A DNA stretch of 5,416 bases, taken from contig DASYAE010000169.1 in NCBI GenBank assembly GCA_036501535.1, positions 1 to 5,416 of the forward strand. Direction: 5' to 3'. Of this stretch, positions 5,079 to 5,416 are shown in pieces (the stretch's first letter is position 1; each line of letters begins with the position of its first letter). A model generated the notes under the pieces. The model saw only the letters and a program-made list of their open reading frames with translations. It made no database searches and was not told the DNA's origin. The translations under genes and the position numbers were made by a program. Origin of the DNA: DASYAE01 sp036501535 (lineage in GTDB: Bacteria; Actinomycetota; Actinomycetes; Streptomycetales; Catenulisporaceae).

Positions 5079-5416
5079 CCGCGCCGACGTCGGGGACCGC
5101 GGCTCCGGTCGCCCTCCCCGGCACCGTCGACGAAGCGCTCGGAGTCCTCGGCGCGCTGCCTGACGCCACCGTGGTGGCCGGCGGCACCGAGGTCATGGTG
5201 CGGGTCAACGCCGGCGTGCTGCGCCCGCGCGGGCTGATCCTGATCGACCGGGTGGACGAACTTCGCGGGGTCTGGGTCACCGGCGGTGAGGTCATCCTCG
5301 GCGCGGCGACCACCTGCGCGGACCTGGTCCACGCCGAGGTGCGCGAGATGCTGCCCGCGCTGGCCCAGGCCGCCCGCACGGTCGGCGGCCCCGGCCTGCG
5401 CAGCCGCGCCACGCTC
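5068..5416 (+). CDS. Xanthine-dehydrogenase-type FAD-binding subunit, partial, with apparent frame break near its start
   Basis: From about 5096 to the right edge one frame encodes the N-terminal part of the FAD-binding subunit of molybdopterin hydroxylases (XdhB/CoxM type), which passes electrons from the iron-sulfur centres to FAD. Visible marks are LPGTVDEAL, the FAD pyrophosphate loop VVAGGTEVMVRVNAG (5168-5212), LILIDRVDELRG, LGAATTCADL and LPALAQAARTVGGPGLRSRATL. The last corresponds to the family's TVG..QIRNRATLGGN, cut by the window. The frame has no ATG, GTG or TTG before the FAD loop and opens only at 5072, after a TGA at 5069. The natural start, GTG at 5068 overlapping the DUF3039 stop, lies in another frame. 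Removing one G from GGGG (5092-5095) joins them as VTSSRADVGTAAPVALPG. This may be a sequencing error, a real frameshift, or an unusual start. The rest reads cleanly to the edge. Confidence 0.8.

Overview
The window comes from a high-GC Gram-positive genome, almost certainly an actinomycete. The evidence is very high GC with strongly GC-rich third codon positions, a DUF3039 protein (a family I know only from Actinobacteria), a MurA of the type found in Streptomyces and relatives, and starts that look leaderless. I cannot name the genus.

Layout from left to right. (1) A truncated minus-strand gene (1-244) encodes the N-terminal part of a YcxB-like two-helix membrane protein. (2) Diverging from it, 334-1068 (+) encodes a NYN (PIN-like) domain protein, a putative metal-dependent ribonuclease, followed by two stem-loops, the second a classic intrinsic terminator. 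(3) Converging on that terminator is a zinc-free quinone oxidoreductase (qor, 1200-2174, minus), with a strong Shine-Dalgarno sequence and a perfect inverted repeat upstream that could be an operator. (4) Next comes murA (2289-3749, minus), the first committed enzyme of peptidoglycan synthesis, ending in a 15-bp GC-rich hairpin. (5) A divergent gap of about 330 bases with no convincing gene separates murA from a plus-strand group: a YqgE/AlgH protein (4081-4653), a small Cys-rich DUF3039 protein (4788-5078), and the first part of a xanthine-dehydrogenase-type FAD-binding subunit (5068 to the window end).

Most of this is a core-type chromosomal neighbourhood. I see no mobile element, CRISPR array, tRNA or rRNA, and no convincing multi-gene novel system. 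The functional links are modest: DUF3039 and the FAD subunit overlap and look translationally coupled, and murA and yqgE share a divergent upstream region. The rest appear to be independent transcription units.

The points most worth a second look are the apparent frame break at the start of the FAD-binding subunit (a GGGG run near 5092), -10-like hexamers placed 6-7 bases before the ATG of the NYN, YqgE and DUF3039 genes (leaderless mRNAs), the palindrome upstream of qor, the extra N-terminal tail of MurA, and the structured 3' region of the NYN gene.
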